A DNA stretch of 64,000 nt from Bacteroidetes bacterium B1(2017) (GCA_002256395.1 NKJG01000003.1:248001-312000); one strand, 5' to 3'. Shown: positions 36,359 to 45,696, counted from the stretch's first letter. Numbers and translations are program-made. Notes: a model not told the origin generated them from the sequence alone.

Positions 36359-37681
36359 GTGAATTTATATAAAGACTATTTGGTAAAACAATGGCTGCCT
36401 ATACTTACGGTATTGGCAGCTATTGTTTTTTTTATGGTTTTTCATTGGAATTATTTCCTATTTAGTTTTCAAATTGCTTTAGGTTTAATTGCCTTTCCAG
36501 TACTTATAAAACCAAACTCCAATCAAACTTTCTTACTACGCTATTTGTATTTAAGTGCGTTGTTTTTAGTGGCTTCATGGCTTTCGCATTTGCAGGTATT
36601 TCTATTTATGAGTTGGGGGTGTTTTTTGTTTTTTTGCCTCGAATGGTTTTGGGGTGCCATTGGTTATTTGCCTTTATTTTTCATGGCCTGTATATCGCCC
36701 GCGTTGTATTATGTGGTGGCTATATTTTCGTTTCCCCTGCGTTTGTTTTTGAGTAAAGTTGCTTGTTATTTATTTTCATTGGCACAGTGGCAGGTTCAAA
36801 ATAGAGGTAGTTATTTTATTCTTCCATCCGGACAAGAGTTTCATATTGATGAAGCATGTGTGGGCCTCAAGATGTTTGGTACGGGCTTTATTGCGGCTTT
36901 AATAGTATTGGCCTTTAGAGAAAAAAAGGAGGCAAAACGCTTTTCGTTTTTAGGTGTTTGCTTGGCCATGACAAGCATGTTGATGTTGCTTATTCTATGT
37001 AACTTTATTCGTATTCTTAGTTTAGTGTTATTTCATTCAATGCCCGGTAGTATGAGTCACGAGCTAATTGGTATAATTTCTTTAGCTGTGTATGCGCTTA
37101 TTCCTTTTTATTTTATTAGTAAGTTTATTCCATTAAAGGAGAGTGTTGTTAAGGGCTTGGTTCTAAGTTCTTCGTATCATAAAAAATATATTCCCCTTCT
37201 ACTTTTAGTATGCTTTATAGTAACAACTTATTACTTAGGTTTGCTTCGAACCCAAAGCAAACGCGACTTAGCATTAGAGCAATTAAATTTGCCTGGTTTT
37301 AGCAAAAAAGAAAAAGAAGATGGGGTAATGGAATTTAAAAACGATTCGGTATTACTTTATATAAAGCCGGCCATACAGGCTTTTGAGGGCGGACATCCAC
37401 CTCAAATTTGTTGGCGTGCGAGTGGCTTTGAATTGGCAAATTTTAGCGAACAAAAAATTGGATCCTACAGTTTTATGATGGGTACTCTAAAGAAAGACTC
37501 ACATATACATTATACTGCTTGGTGGTACGATAATGGCATTCAAAAAACGGCGCAAGAATGGGAGTGGAGGCGTCATGCGGCAAATCCGTTTAGGGTGGTG
37601 AATGTAAATGCGCTCGATTCTGCAGTATTGCTTAGAGAGGTTTCGTATTATCTGAATCATTCCGTTATTCTGTCTAAATAG
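36359..37681 (+). CDS. xrtN: Exosortase N
   Basis: 440 residues with a GTG start directly after the stop codon of the VIT gene. It is a polytopic transpeptidase-like enzyme that recognises PEP-type C-terminal signals. The catalytic set of exosortases is visible: C167 in DEACVGLKMFG, R218 in CNFIRILSL and H234 in MSHELIG. After the membrane domain comes a periplasmic EpsI-like domain (about 290-440; GGHPPQICWRASGF). Its substrate is almost certainly the upstream 840-residue protein, the only PEP-signal protein seen in the window. Confidence 0.92.
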   Translation: MNLYKDYLVKQWLPILTVLAAIVFFMVFHWNYFLFSFQIALGLIAFPVLIKPNSNQTFLLRYLYLSALFLVASWLSHLQVFLFMSWGCFLFFCLEWFWGAIGYLPLFFMACISPALYYVVAIFSFPLRLFLSKVACYLFSLAQWQVQNRGSYFILPSGQEFHIDEACVGLKMFGTGFIAALIVLAFREKKEAKRFSFLGVCLAMTSMLMLLILCNFIRILSLVLFHSMPGSMSHELIGIISLAVYALIPFYFISKFIPLKESVVKGLVLSSSYHKKYIPLLLLVCFIVTTYYLGLLRTQSKRDLALEQLNLPGFSKKEKEDGVMEFKNDSVLLYIKPAIQAFEGGHPPQICWRASGFELANFSEQKIGSYSFMMGTLKKDSHIHYTAWWYDNGIQKTAQEWEWRRHAANPFRVVNVNALDSAVLLREVSYYLNHSVILSK

Positions 37682-37756
37682 GATACTTAGTATTGTTTTT
37701 GCCGAAATGATTTCTTAGGTTTGGATAGTATCCAAAACCAAGCCTTACCCAAAATT

Positions 37757-38254
37757 ATGAAACGCATATTTGTAGCATACACTAATCTTAAACAGTTCAT
37801 GCTATATGTTGCTATAATGCTTGGATCTTTTTTGTTTGAGGGGTGCTGCGGATCTGGTGATGGCGATAGTGGTTATACCCATTCTTATAAATATGCTAGC
37901 GCGCTTGTATTAACAGATAAGTCAGATTTAATTACGGCAATTCATTACGATGCATTAACAGATACTCTTCACCCTAATAATTACTGGGCTCCCCTTGCCG
38001 TTTCACTTCGAATAGATACGTGGCTATGGGTAAAAACACTTAAACATGAGTATCGACTTTGCCTTTCTTCGCCTAATACGATGGAGTATAATTATGATAA
38101 AGTTTGTGGTTCTACTACAGAAATGAAATTTGAAAGTATAAAGGTCCTGCATTCCGAAAATGGAACAGCAACTGTAAATACCTTTACCTTGTACGATAAT
38201 AGGTATTACAATATTAGCACTACTTGGGTTGATTCTGTTTATTTAACACCATGA
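37757..38254 (+). CDS. Module copy 1, gene A: lipoprotein
   Basis: 165 residues from the ATG at 37757 (an upstream TTG at 37721 is less likely). A signal with lipobox (SFLFEGCCGSG) places it in the periplasm or outer membrane. Mature residues share a pattern with the two paralogues at 39459 and 41173: a second Cys near the lipid-bearing Cys, a conserved AIHYDALTDTLHPN block, and a pair of Cys about 20 residues apart (RLCLSSPN to DKVCGS). No family is recognised. Its stop overlaps the next ATG by 4 bases (ATGA), coupling A to B. Confidence 0.75.
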   Translation: MKRIFVAYTNLKQFMLYVAIMLGSFLFEGCCGSGDGDSGYTHSYKYASALVLTDKSDLITAIHYDALTDTLHPNNYWAPLAVSLRIDTWLWVKTLKHEYRLCLSSPNTMEYNYDKVCGSTTEMKFESIKVLHSENGTATVNTFTLYDNRYYNISTTWVDSVYLTP

Positions 38255-38931
38255 AGAAAGCCACAATAGTATTTCTTTTGTTTAGCTTTTGCTTTATCGC
38301 GAAAGCTCAGTTAAGTTCTAGTGCTGGTCCCAAGATTATGCTACTGGCAAATTTACGTTCAGATGATGCCATGTGGTACGAAGTAGGAACGATGTATTTG
38401 GGAAAAGACTTTGTTAATTTTCAATTCAAAATTTCTAGTCGCACAGCATATGAGTATACAGATGCCAATTCATCTATTATAGGGCCGTATGAGCGAGGAA
38501 ACAATGGATATTATTATGGAAAGGTGAACTTTAATTCATCCTTTACCTATATAAAGGCGGGTTATATTTTGCTTCGAAAAGAGAATAAAGTAAGCACCTT
38601 TTTATTGGGTATTAACGGTGTGTTTGGAGAAAGTAAAAACAAGTTACAACTTGATTATTATGACCCACTTTTAGGATTAACTTCTGAGTCTTTTGTTGAC
38701 AATAGGTTTCATAAAGGTGCTGAAGTTGAGTTTACCTTGTTGCTGGATTTAAATGCGCATTTGGCCTTTAGTTTTGGGGCTACACTTGGTAAAGAATTAA
38801 TGCAAGAAGAGTTGTTTAAAGATGCTCGGGGTGGAACCTTTAGTAAACGAGAAACCTATTCGCCAGGAATGGGATTTGGCCCCGGTGGATATTTTAGAAT
38901 TAGTACAGGAATTGTTATAAAACCATATTAG
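38251..38931 (+). CDS. Module copy 1, gene B: outer-membrane-type beta-barrel
   Basis: 226 residues with a signal peptide (ending KAQ-LSSS). The mature protein starts with a conserved GPKIMLLANLRSDDAMWYEV and continues in alternating strands, ending GIVIKPY with an aromatic last residue, as in outer membrane barrels. It is paralogous to 39938-40600 and 41685-42344. The function is unknown. Gene A overlaps it by 4 bases and gene C follows after 8 bases. Confidence 0.78.
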   Translation: MKKATIVFLLFSFCFIAKAQLSSSAGPKIMLLANLRSDDAMWYEVGTMYLGKDFVNFQFKISSRTAYEYTDANSSIIGPYERGNNGYYYGKVNFNSSFTYIKAGYILLRKENKVSTFLLGINGVFGESKNKLQLDYYDPLLGLTSESFVDNRFHKGAEVEFTLLLDLNAHLAFSFGATLGKELMQEELFKDARGGTFSKRETYSPGMGFGPGGYFRISTGIVIKPY

Positions 38932-38939
38932 AAAAGCAT

Positions 38940-39449
38940 ATGGCTAATTATTATAAATATTTGCTTTGTCTTTGTTTACTTGTTCTTTGTCTCGGTTCGG
39001 CAAAGGGCCAACAAGGCTTTAGCTTAGTAAATTTAGAAACAGATAAAACAAGAACCTTTAAATATGGTTCCAAGGTATTATTTGAGCTAAAAAATAAATT
39101 GGCATTAGACTCTACCATGAAAAGTTGTTTGAACCAAGAAACGGGTGTATACGAAATGAGATTAACCAAATTATTGGGTCAGGATTTGGTTTTTAACGAC
39201 AGTATTTTAGTACCTTATTCTCAAATAAAATGGATGTTTATTGAAACCTCTGATAGGATAGCTTCACAAATTGTTGGGTTCTTATTTATGGGGACATTAG
39301 TGCCTATTTACGGCTTGGGAATAGAGTTTGGGTTGGGAGCTTCCATCCTTTTTTTACCGCCTGCTGTTGGGTTTTTAATTCTTTCCCAAAAGCATTATTA
39401 CTCCTCAGATTATTGGGCAATAAAACCTGCCATGTTAGCGGGTAGATAG
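38940..39449 (+). CDS. Module copy 1, gene C: small membrane protein with periplasmic beta-domain
   Basis: 169 residues. A signal sequence (ending KGQ-QGF), a small beta domain of about 75 residues (TRTFKYGSKVLFELKN, then GVYEMRLTKLLGQDLVFNDS), a KWMF motif, two closely spaced hydrophobic segments and a short tail. The beta-domain pattern (a glycine-led strand, a polar loop, then DLVFNDSILV) resembles small SH3-like barrels, but I cannot assign a family. Paralogues are at 40603 and 42349. Confidence 0.75.
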   Translation: MANYYKYLLCLCLLVLCLGSAKGQQGFSLVNLETDKTRTFKYGSKVLFELKNKLALDSTMKSCLNQETGVYEMRLTKLLGQDLVFNDSILVPYSQIKWMFIETSDRIASQIVGFLFMGTLVPIYGLGIEFGLGASILFLPPAVGFLILSQKHYYSSDYWAIKPAMLAGR

Positions 39450-39458
39450 TAATTTGGT

Positions 39459-39941
39459 ATGATACAAATACTATTAAAGAAGGCTGTTACTTGGATTTTG
39501 TTTTTTGGAACATTCCTTGTTTTGTTGCTTACCTCCTGTGGAAATTGCGATTACGACCATAATAGTTTATCTGATGAGCAATTTAGTTATGTTGTATTGG
39601 CAGATACAACAGATACTATTTCAAGCATTCGCTACGATGCCAAGCAAGGCTTGTTTTATCCCAATTCCTATTATTTTCCATTGCTTATATCTTATACTAT
39701 TCCTACTTGGGTTACTGTTTCCACACGTAAAAATGAGTATCGGTTTTGCGTGAGCTTGAATAAAAAATATGTATTTACTTCTACTGTTGGTTGCAGCAGT
39801 CCTAATACTGATATAGTATTTGATGCTCCCAAAGTGGATAGTATTGTAAGTGGTTCTGCTTATTTTAAACGGAGTTTCATTGCCTATGGAACGTTTGATA
39901 TGTATAAAGAAATATTTGATTCACTTTATTTAAAGCCATGA
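39459..39941 (+). CDS. Module copy 2, gene A: lipoprotein
   Basis: 160 residues. Lipobox LLLTSCGNC, then the family pattern: SIRYDAKQGLFYPN block, a threonine-rich strand (TIPTWVTVSTRKNEYRFC) and a second Cys (VGCSSP). It is a paralogue of 37757-38254. It overlaps gene B by 4 bases. It begins 9 bases after copy 1 gene C, so the modules are probably read as one transcript. Confidence 0.75.
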   Translation: MIQILLKKAVTWILFFGTFLVLLLTSCGNCDYDHNSLSDEQFSYVVLADTTDTISSIRYDAKQGLFYPNSYYFPLLISYTIPTWVTVSTRKNEYRFCVSLNKKYVFTSTVGCSSPNTDIVFDAPKVDSIVSGSAYFKRSFIAYGTFDMYKEIFDSLYLKP

Positions 39942-40600
39942 GAAAAACAAGATTCTTGCTGTTTTTTTGCTTGCTTTCTAGGCTTTCATTAGCTCAAATG
40001 AGTTCTTGGCCCGATCCAAAGGTTTTGGCGCAATTTTCATTTAGATCTGAGGAGGTTATGAGGTGGGAGGCTGGATTGATATATTTAGGAAAACATCATC
40101 TTAATTTTCAATTGAAGGCAAGCGTACATAAGAATTATGAATATTTAATTCAACGCTCATACCTGTATACTAATTATTCTACTATTGGGGGCGTTTCCTT
40201 TGTTTCCGATTTTTCATACATCAAGCCTGGATTTATTTTTCTACGAAAAGAAAAGAAAACCAGAAGTTTCTACCTTTCCTTAAATGGCGTTTTGGCAATA
40301 AGCAAAAACAGATTAAATGTGAATTATCTGGATCCAATATTGGGTCCAACCTACCTAATTGAAAAGGAGGATAAAGTATATAAAGGCCTTGAGTTGGAAG
40401 CTAAATTTAATTATGATATAACCCGATTTGCTGCCGTAAATTTTGGTTTGACCCTAGGTGATTCTCATGATGAGGAGAAGCTTTTTAAAGAGGTATTTAA
40501 TGGCGCTTTTAAAGGTAGAGATAATGCTATACCTGGCATGGGTATAAATAGTTATCCTTATTTTATTCTTTCAACTGGACTTCTACTTAAACTGTATTAA
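39938..40600 (+). CDS. Module copy 2, gene B: outer-membrane-type beta-barrel
   Basis: 220 residues with a signal peptide ending near LSLAQ. It shares with the paralogues the PKVLAQFSFRSEEVMRWEAG opening, the central SYIKPGFIFLRKE strand pair and the end GLLLKLY. It is a predicted outer membrane barrel of unknown function. Gene C follows after 2 bases. Confidence 0.78.
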   Translation: MRKTRFLLFFCLLSRLSLAQMSSWPDPKVLAQFSFRSEEVMRWEAGLIYLGKHHLNFQLKASVHKNYEYLIQRSYLYTNYSTIGGVSFVSDFSYIKPGFIFLRKEKKTRSFYLSLNGVLAISKNRLNVNYLDPILGPTYLIEKEDKVYKGLELEAKFNYDITRFAAVNFGLTLGDSHDEEKLFKEVFNGAFKGRDNAIPGMGINSYPYFILSTGLLLKLY

Positions 40601-40602
40601 GA

Positions 40603-41106
40603 ATGAAAAAAAGAGTGTTGTTGTTTTTTTGTTCGATGTTTTTAATTCTCCTGAGCTCCAATGCTCAAAGCGGATTCACGCTCACACATATTCAAAAGCA
40701 AAAAACCAGAACACTTAAATTTGGCTACCGAGTTTTGTTTCAACTAAATGATAAAACAGTATTAGATTCTACCATGCGCTCTTGCAAAAATCAGGAAACA
40801 GGGGTATATCAAATGCGCTTAACAGGACTTAAAGGCCAAGATTTAATTTTTAATGATAGCATCATTGTTCCTTATTCAAAGTTAAATTGGATGTTTATAC
40901 AAACTCCAGCGCATATAGGTAAAGCAGTAATTGCTTTTGGACTTTTATCTGCCGTTGTTTTTTCTTTTACTGCTAGCCAAGATGGAAGTGGATTTATTAC
41001 TGCTATCCTATTACTTCCACCTAGTATACTACTTTTGGAGGGTTCGCAAAAGACAAGGTTTACCTGTAAGTGGTGGACAATTAAGTTGGCAGAAACGAAG
41101 CCTTAA
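40603..41106 (+). CDS. Module copy 2, gene C: small membrane protein
   Basis: 167 residues: signal sequence (ending SNAQ), beta domain (TRTLKFGYRVLFQLNDK, NQETGVYQMRLTGLKGQD), a WMF motif, two hydrophobic segments and a basic end. Strongly similar to 38940-39449. The C-terminal tail is shorter on charged residues but keeps the SQK-KWW-IK pattern of the family. Confidence 0.75.
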   Translation: MKKRVLLFFCSMFLILLSSNAQSGFTLTHIQKQKTRTLKFGYRVLFQLNDKTVLDSTMRSCKNQETGVYQMRLTGLKGQDLIFNDSIIVPYSKLNWMFIQTPAHIGKAVIAFGLLSAVVFSFTASQDGSGFITAILLLPPSILLLEGSQKTRFTCKWWTIKLAETKP

Positions 41107-41172
41107 AAGAGTTTGAAGGAAAGCAATTTGCCGTTTTTTTTACTCCAATCATTCTTTATATTTGAGTTGGGT

Positions 41173-41685
41173 ATGAAACAAACCATCAACAACTTTATCT
41201 TAAACTACAAGCTTACTCTCCTGCTATTTTTTGTGGGTGTATCTGTTTTGTTTTTATTGCCTTCTTGCGGTTGCTCGGGCTATGGTGGCTACGATTATTT
41301 AGATGGTACAAATCAATATTCAAGTGTGGTGGTTATAAGAGATTCAACAGATACCTTACAAACTATTAAATACGATGCCAAAAGTGAGCTTGTATATCCT
41401 ACCAAGAATATCTCGCCTCTGTTGGTTTCTTCTGTTATGCCTACTTGGCTTACTATTACTACTCAAAAGAAAACCATTCGCTTATGCTTGTCGCAAAAAG
41501 CTAATTATGCCTATTGGGTAGATAGAAAATGTGGAGAGGGTGGTTCAAACAGAACGCTGGATGTTCCCATAATTGACAGCATCACGGGTGCTTCAGCCTT
41601 TTTTGTTAGGAGCCAAGCTTATGGATATAGTTATTATTATTATGGTGGAAGTATGGCAATTGATTCCTTAATTATACTACCATAA
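41173..41685 (+). CDS. Module copy 3, gene A: lipoprotein
   Basis: 170 residues from the ATG at 41173 (an upstream TTG at 41113 is possible but gives no better signal). Lipobox FLLPSCGCSG; family block TIKYDAKSELVYPT and the Cys pair RLCLSQ to DRKCGEG. The tail is unusually Tyr-rich (YGYSYYYYGG). Its stop codon shares one base with the ATG of gene B. Confidence 0.72.
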   Translation: MKQTINNFILNYKLTLLLFFVGVSVLFLLPSCGCSGYGGYDYLDGTNQYSSVVVIRDSTDTLQTIKYDAKSELVYPTKNISPLLVSSVMPTWLTITTQKKTIRLCLSQKANYAYWVDRKCGEGGSNRTLDVPIIDSITGASAFFVRSQAYGYSYYYYGGSMAIDSLIILP

Positions 41686-42344
41686 TGAAAAGAATCATAC
41701 TCGTTATTGCAATCCTTTTTGCCTTAAAGGCCAATGCTCAATTAAGTGTTAGTCCTAGTCCTAAAATTATGGCCTTGGCAAACCTTCGTTCCGATCCGGT
41801 TCAATTTTATGAGATAGGTATGATGGTTTTGGCCGATGATAACCTAAATTTTCAATTGAAATTTAGCAGACGTAGTGACTATAAGTTTGAAGATGATGGA
41901 CAGGGAGGTTCGTATTATGGTACTTATAAAGGGGTAGATTTTGTTTCTGACCTTACCTATTTAAAGCCAGGTTATATCTTTATAAGAACAGATCATAAAA
42001 CAAATACCTTTTTGTTGGGTGCAAATGCTGTTTTAGGATTTAGTCAAAACCAATTGCAAGTTAGTTTAATAGATCCCTTATTAGGGTCAATTACCCAAGT
42101 TACCCGCGAAGATGTGTTTCATAAAGGATTTGAAATTGAAGCTCAGTTTTTGCTCGATTTGAACAGGTATTGTGCCATGAATTTTTCTGTTGCAGCAGGG
42201 GGCAGTTTTGGACAAGATTTTGTGCTCTTTAAAAATGTTTATAATGGTGCTTTTAGTAATAGAGACGCCTATATTCCAGGTATGGGGTATGTTCCTGGAG
42301 TGTATATAAATTTTGGTTTAGGACTTGTAATTAAACCGTATTAA
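41685..42344 (+). CDS. Module copy 3, gene B: outer-membrane-type beta-barrel
   Basis: 219 residues with a signal peptide (ending ANAQ). It has the family opening PSPKIMALANLRSDPVQFYE and the ending PGMGYVPGVYINFGLGLVIKPY in part. Predicted outer membrane barrel, paralogous to the two upstream copies. Gene C follows after 4 bases. Confidence 0.78.
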   Translation: MKRIILVIAILFALKANAQLSVSPSPKIMALANLRSDPVQFYEIGMMVLADDNLNFQLKFSRRSDYKFEDDGQGGSYYGTYKGVDFVSDLTYLKPGYIFIRTDHKTNTFLLGANAVLGFSQNQLQVSLIDPLLGSITQVTREDVFHKGFEIEAQFLLDLNRYCAMNFSVAAGGSFGQDFVLFKNVYNGAFSNRDAYIPGMGYVPGVYINFGLGLVIKPY

Positions 42345-42348
42345 TAGC

Positions 42349-42864
42349 ATGAAAAAACTAAGAGTTTATTTTGCCTTCCTTCTATTACTGCTCATAGGCA
42401 ATTCTGCATGGGCACAAAAAGGTTTTAGGTTGGTAAATTTAACCACAGAAGAAACACGCGATTTTAGATTTGGTTCTCCTGTTTTATTTGAGCTCAAAAA
42501 TAAAACCTATTTAGACTCAAACACTACGGCTTGTGTGAACCCAGAGAAAGGCGTTTATGAAATGCGTTTGACCAATATGGTAGAAAGCGACTTAGTTTTT
42601 AACGACAGTATTTTAGTACCTAAATCGCAGCTTAATTGGATGTTTGTGAAAACACCTTCTAGAGGAGTGAAGCAGTTTTTTGGTGCCGCGGTAATTGCCT
42701 GTATATACCCGTTTTACACAATTGGTCCAGGCTATGGAGTGGTTGCTTCTATTTTTATTTTGCCAATTGGTGCGGTACTTTTACATAGCTCACAAAGGCA
42801 TTATTATAACTTAAATCTGTGGACTATTAAACCCGCTATGTATGGCGGTAAATACAGGTTTTAA
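42349..42864 (+). CDS. Module copy 3, gene C: small membrane protein
   Basis: 171 residues: signal sequence (ending SAWAQ), beta domain (TRDFRFGSPVLFELKNK, PEKGVYEMRLTNMVESDL), WMF motif, two hydrophobic segments and a short charged tail. It is the last gene of the triplicated run and ends 2 bases from the convergent LtaS-like gene. Confidence 0.75.
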   Translation: MKKLRVYFAFLLLLLIGNSAWAQKGFRLVNLTTEETRDFRFGSPVLFELKNKTYLDSNTTACVNPEKGVYEMRLTNMVESDLVFNDSILVPKSQLNWMFVKTPSRGVKQFFGAAVIACIYPFYTIGPGYGVVASIFILPIGAVLLHSSQRHYYNLNLWTIKPAMYGGKYRF

Positions 42865-42866
42865 GA

Positions 42867-44801
42867 CTATTTCTTGTTAGAAATTTTAGCTAAGTCTTTC
42901 GAGAAAATATACTCTGCCGTTTGAATTTGCGAAAACACGTATTCCTTTAAGAAAGCCTTTTGTTTTTCTTCTTTCTCTTTGTAATCTGTTTGGTCGCCCG
43001 TTTGGTATTTATATAAACTTTCGCCACCACCATCAAAGCGGTATACATATAAATAATCTTTGTTTAAACATCCTGCCTTGTTATCGGCCGAAAAATAAAT
43101 GCAAGGTCTAGGGTTTTTAATAACATCTACTCCCAAGGTATTATTTGTATGAGGCATGTTTAAAATGCCCATAAGAGTTGGATATAAATCTATTTGCCCA
43201 ATATACTCGCTCAATACTTTTGGGTCGCCCAATATGCTTGGAGCATGCAGTATCATAGGTATGTGATGGTAGGAAAGTGGCAAGTCGTAAGGGTTATCGC
43301 CTACCACAAGTCCATGATCTGATACAAAAACAAATAGTGTGTTTTGATACCAAGCAGTTTTTTTAGCGGCATTCAAAAACTGTTGGATGCTCCAATCGGC
43401 ATAGTTTACAGCGCGTAAATCTTTTTCAGGAAAAGTACTTTTAAACTCCTCGGGAACTGCATAAGGCTCATGATTAGAAGTAGTAAGAATAGTTGCAAAA
43501 AAAGGTTTGCTCGCATCGGCTTGGTTCAATTTATCCAAAGCATAACTAAACAAATAATCATCAGGCACACCAAATGTACCTAATAGTTTTTCGGTAGGAT
43601 AATCTTTTGCCGAGTATAATTTATCGAAATAATTGGCAGGAATAAAGGTGCCTAAATTATCAAAGGTTTCATCGTGCGAGGTAAAGAAAATATTGGTATA
43701 CCCATTTTGTTTTAGGGCATACGGTAAACCAGAATATTGCCTAGCAGGCACCATGCTCATTGGCCTAACGCGTTTAAGCGCAGGGAAAGAATAGAGCGTA
43801 GAAAATACTCCGTTATTGGTATGTATGCCCGCGCTATAGCCGTTTTCAAAAAACCACGAAACATTGCTCAAGCTATCTAAAGTAGGTGTAAGGTTTTTAG
43901 AATTGCCAAATCTACTCATGTAATTTCCGCTCATGCTTTCCATTAATACCAGCACAATATTTACTTTTTTTGCATCTCCTTTTGGTTCAACAAATCTTGC
44001 TAAGGGCGAAATGCTAGGGTCAGAGTTTTTAATGTTTAATAGTGTTAGCGTTTTAGTTAATGCTTCACTATTATCCATTAAATTTACTTTTTCGGTATAG
44101 CTCTTTAATAGCGTAAATACTGGGTTCAGGCCAATTTGGTTCAATATTGGGTCCGAACCAAAAAAGGCATCGCCTTGCCTAATTGGTCTGTCTATTTTAC
44201 CTCTTAAACCCATAAAGCAAAGTGCTAAAGCCAATACAAAAAAGGGTATTTCACTCGATTTTGTTAGTCTTGCATGTTGCCATGGATAGTTTACCAATTC
44301 TTTGGATGTATAGCGGTACACAAAATACGTTAGGCCAATAAAACTTAGCACAGCTACAATTAAAAAGAGCAAGTTTCTAGTGCTTTCAACTATCATGCTA
44401 AACACAATAGAAATATTGTTTAGCCATTGAAAAGCCGACTCTGTTAAGCGATTATGAAAGAAATCGAAATAGGGGATGTCTTCAAATAGAATGAACAAGG
44501 TTACAGGCAATACCAAACTAAAATAAACTTGTAAAAACCTGGGTATAAATAAGCTTCTTAATTTAGCAATATTGTGCACAAACAGCAGCAACAATGGCAA
44601 AGCTAAAATATACGAAACTATTACGGCATCAAACTGAAGCCCAATAGCCATAGCCTTTAGCACGCTGCCATCAAACCAATTTAAATTGGGTATTTTTACA
44701 TAGTATACTAGAAAAAGTCGTAGCACGGCCATAACCAAAACCGACCATACAAATACTTTTCCTAAAAACCTTAGGTAATACGGGATACTAATTTTATTCA
44801 T
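42867..44801 (-). CDS. LtaS-like phosphotransferase (alkaline-phosphatase superfamily)
   Basis: 644 residues: five N-terminal membrane helices (to about residue 200) and a periplasmic sulfatase-fold domain. Expected metal and catalytic residues are in place: E288 (VLVLMESMSG), nucleophile T328 (GIHTNNGV) and S494-D495-H496 (VFVSDHGLV). In Gram-negative bacteria such enzymes transfer phosphoglycerol or phosphoethanolamine head groups to envelope glycans or lipids. The substrate is unknown here. It is convergent with the triplicated module; whether they work together cannot be told. Confidence 0.88.
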   Translation of the reverse strand: MNKISIPYYLRFLGKVFVWSVLVMAVLRLFLVYYVKIPNLNWFDGSVLKAMAIGLQFDAVIVSYILALPLLLLFVHNIAKLRSLFIPRFLQVYFSLVLPVTLFILFEDIPYFDFFHNRLTESAFQWLNNISIVFSMIVESTRNLLFLIVAVLSFIGLTYFVYRYTSKELVNYPWQHARLTKSSEIPFFVLALALCFMGLRGKIDRPIRQGDAFFGSDPILNQIGLNPVFTLLKSYTEKVNLMDNSEALTKTLTLLNIKNSDPSISPLARFVEPKGDAKKVNIVLVLMESMSGNYMSRFGNSKNLTPTLDSLSNVSWFFENGYSAGIHTNNGVFSTLYSFPALKRVRPMSMVPARQYSGLPYALKQNGYTNIFFTSHDETFDNLGTFIPANYFDKLYSAKDYPTEKLLGTFGVPDDYLFSYALDKLNQADASKPFFATILTTSNHEPYAVPEEFKSTFPEKDLRAVNYADWSIQQFLNAAKKTAWYQNTLFVFVSDHGLVVGDNPYDLPLSYHHIPMILHAPSILGDPKVLSEYIGQIDLYPTLMGILNMPHTNNTLGVDVIKNPRPCIYFSADNKAGCLNKDYLYVYRFDGGGESLYKYQTGDQTDYKEKEEKQKAFLKEYVFSQIQTAEYIFSKDLAKISNKK

Positions 44802-44883
44802 TTAAAATTGGGGTAAAATACTTCCAATTTCAAATGTAAGAATTAGCGGCAGATGAACACACTATTAAGCCAAGATTACTAAA

Positions 44884-45696
44884 TTATTTACACTGATACG
44901 TATACCTTAAATGGTAAATTTCGGCATTGGTGGCATCTTGGTAGGTTTCAAGCGTAACATTGTTCTTAGCATCAAACACATAGGCCATTTTATTGTAATA
45001 CGTTGAGCCTCCAGTAATAATTTGTTGGATAGAACTAGGCAAATTAACCGATGAAACACCCTCCATTAAATCGTTGGCATAGATGGGTGAGTTAAGCAAA
45101 ATTTGTTGCTTAAACGTTTTGCGGGTATCTGTTTTTGTAAGGTCGTATACCACGTTAAACTGGTTTGTTTGTACGCTTGTGTCTGAACCAAAATTTAGGA
45201 TGCGGGTAAGGTTACCTGCTGTCCATGTATATAGGTTTTTGCCCGAAACGGTGTATTTATCGCCAAAGCGTGTAAACTCAACCGATTTGCGTAAGGTGTT
45301 ATCGGCATTATAATAAAAGAGCATGTAGGCAAAAGGTATGGTATCCTGAAAGCCCCAAGCGCCAACGCTAGCTGGAAAGCCGCTTTTGTTCATAGAAAAT
45401 TTATAGGTCATCGAATCCGATTTTGCATCTGCCACGCTAACCAAGGTGTCTTTATAGGTATATTTATAGTTTCCAAAACCAGTAATTTTTGTGCCCGAAT
45501 AAGTAATCGCATCACTATCATGTACAATAACTCGGCATTGGCCTGGTAACAAGCCATCATCTTCGGTGGTGGTACTACCACTTCCGCTATCTTTTTTGCA
45601 GGCATTCAAAGAAAAAAGAAAGCCTGTAATTAAAACTAATTTTGTGCCTAATGAAAAAGCACGCTTTAAATTTTTAAAAGTAATTGCTTGTATCAT
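44884..45696 (-). CDS. Lipoprotein of unknown function
   Basis: 270 residues. Signal with lipobox SLNACKKD, then a Ser/Thr/Asp linker (SGSGSTTTEDDG) and a beta-rich domain with repeated aromatic strands (YKYTYKDTLVSV, LRKSVEFTRFG, IYHLRYTYQCK). The pattern resembles the 'DUF4595-like' YD-type lipoproteins of Bacteroidota, but I cannot assign it firmly. It stands alone, upstream of the LtaS-like gene on the same strand with an 82-base gap. Confidence 0.7.
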   Translation of the reverse strand: MIQAITFKNLKRAFSLGTKLVLITGFLFSLNACKKDSGSGSTTTEDDGLLPGQCRVIVHDSDAITYSGTKITGFGNYKYTYKDTLVSVADAKSDSMTYKFSMNKSGFPASVGAWGFQDTIPFAYMLFYYNADNTLRKSVEFTRFGDKYTVSGKNLYTWTAGNLTRILNFGSDTSVQTNQFNVVYDLTKTDTRKTFKQQILLNSPIYANDLMEGVSSVNLPSSIQQIITGGSTYYNKMAYVFDAKNNVTLETYQDATNAEIYHLRYTYQCK

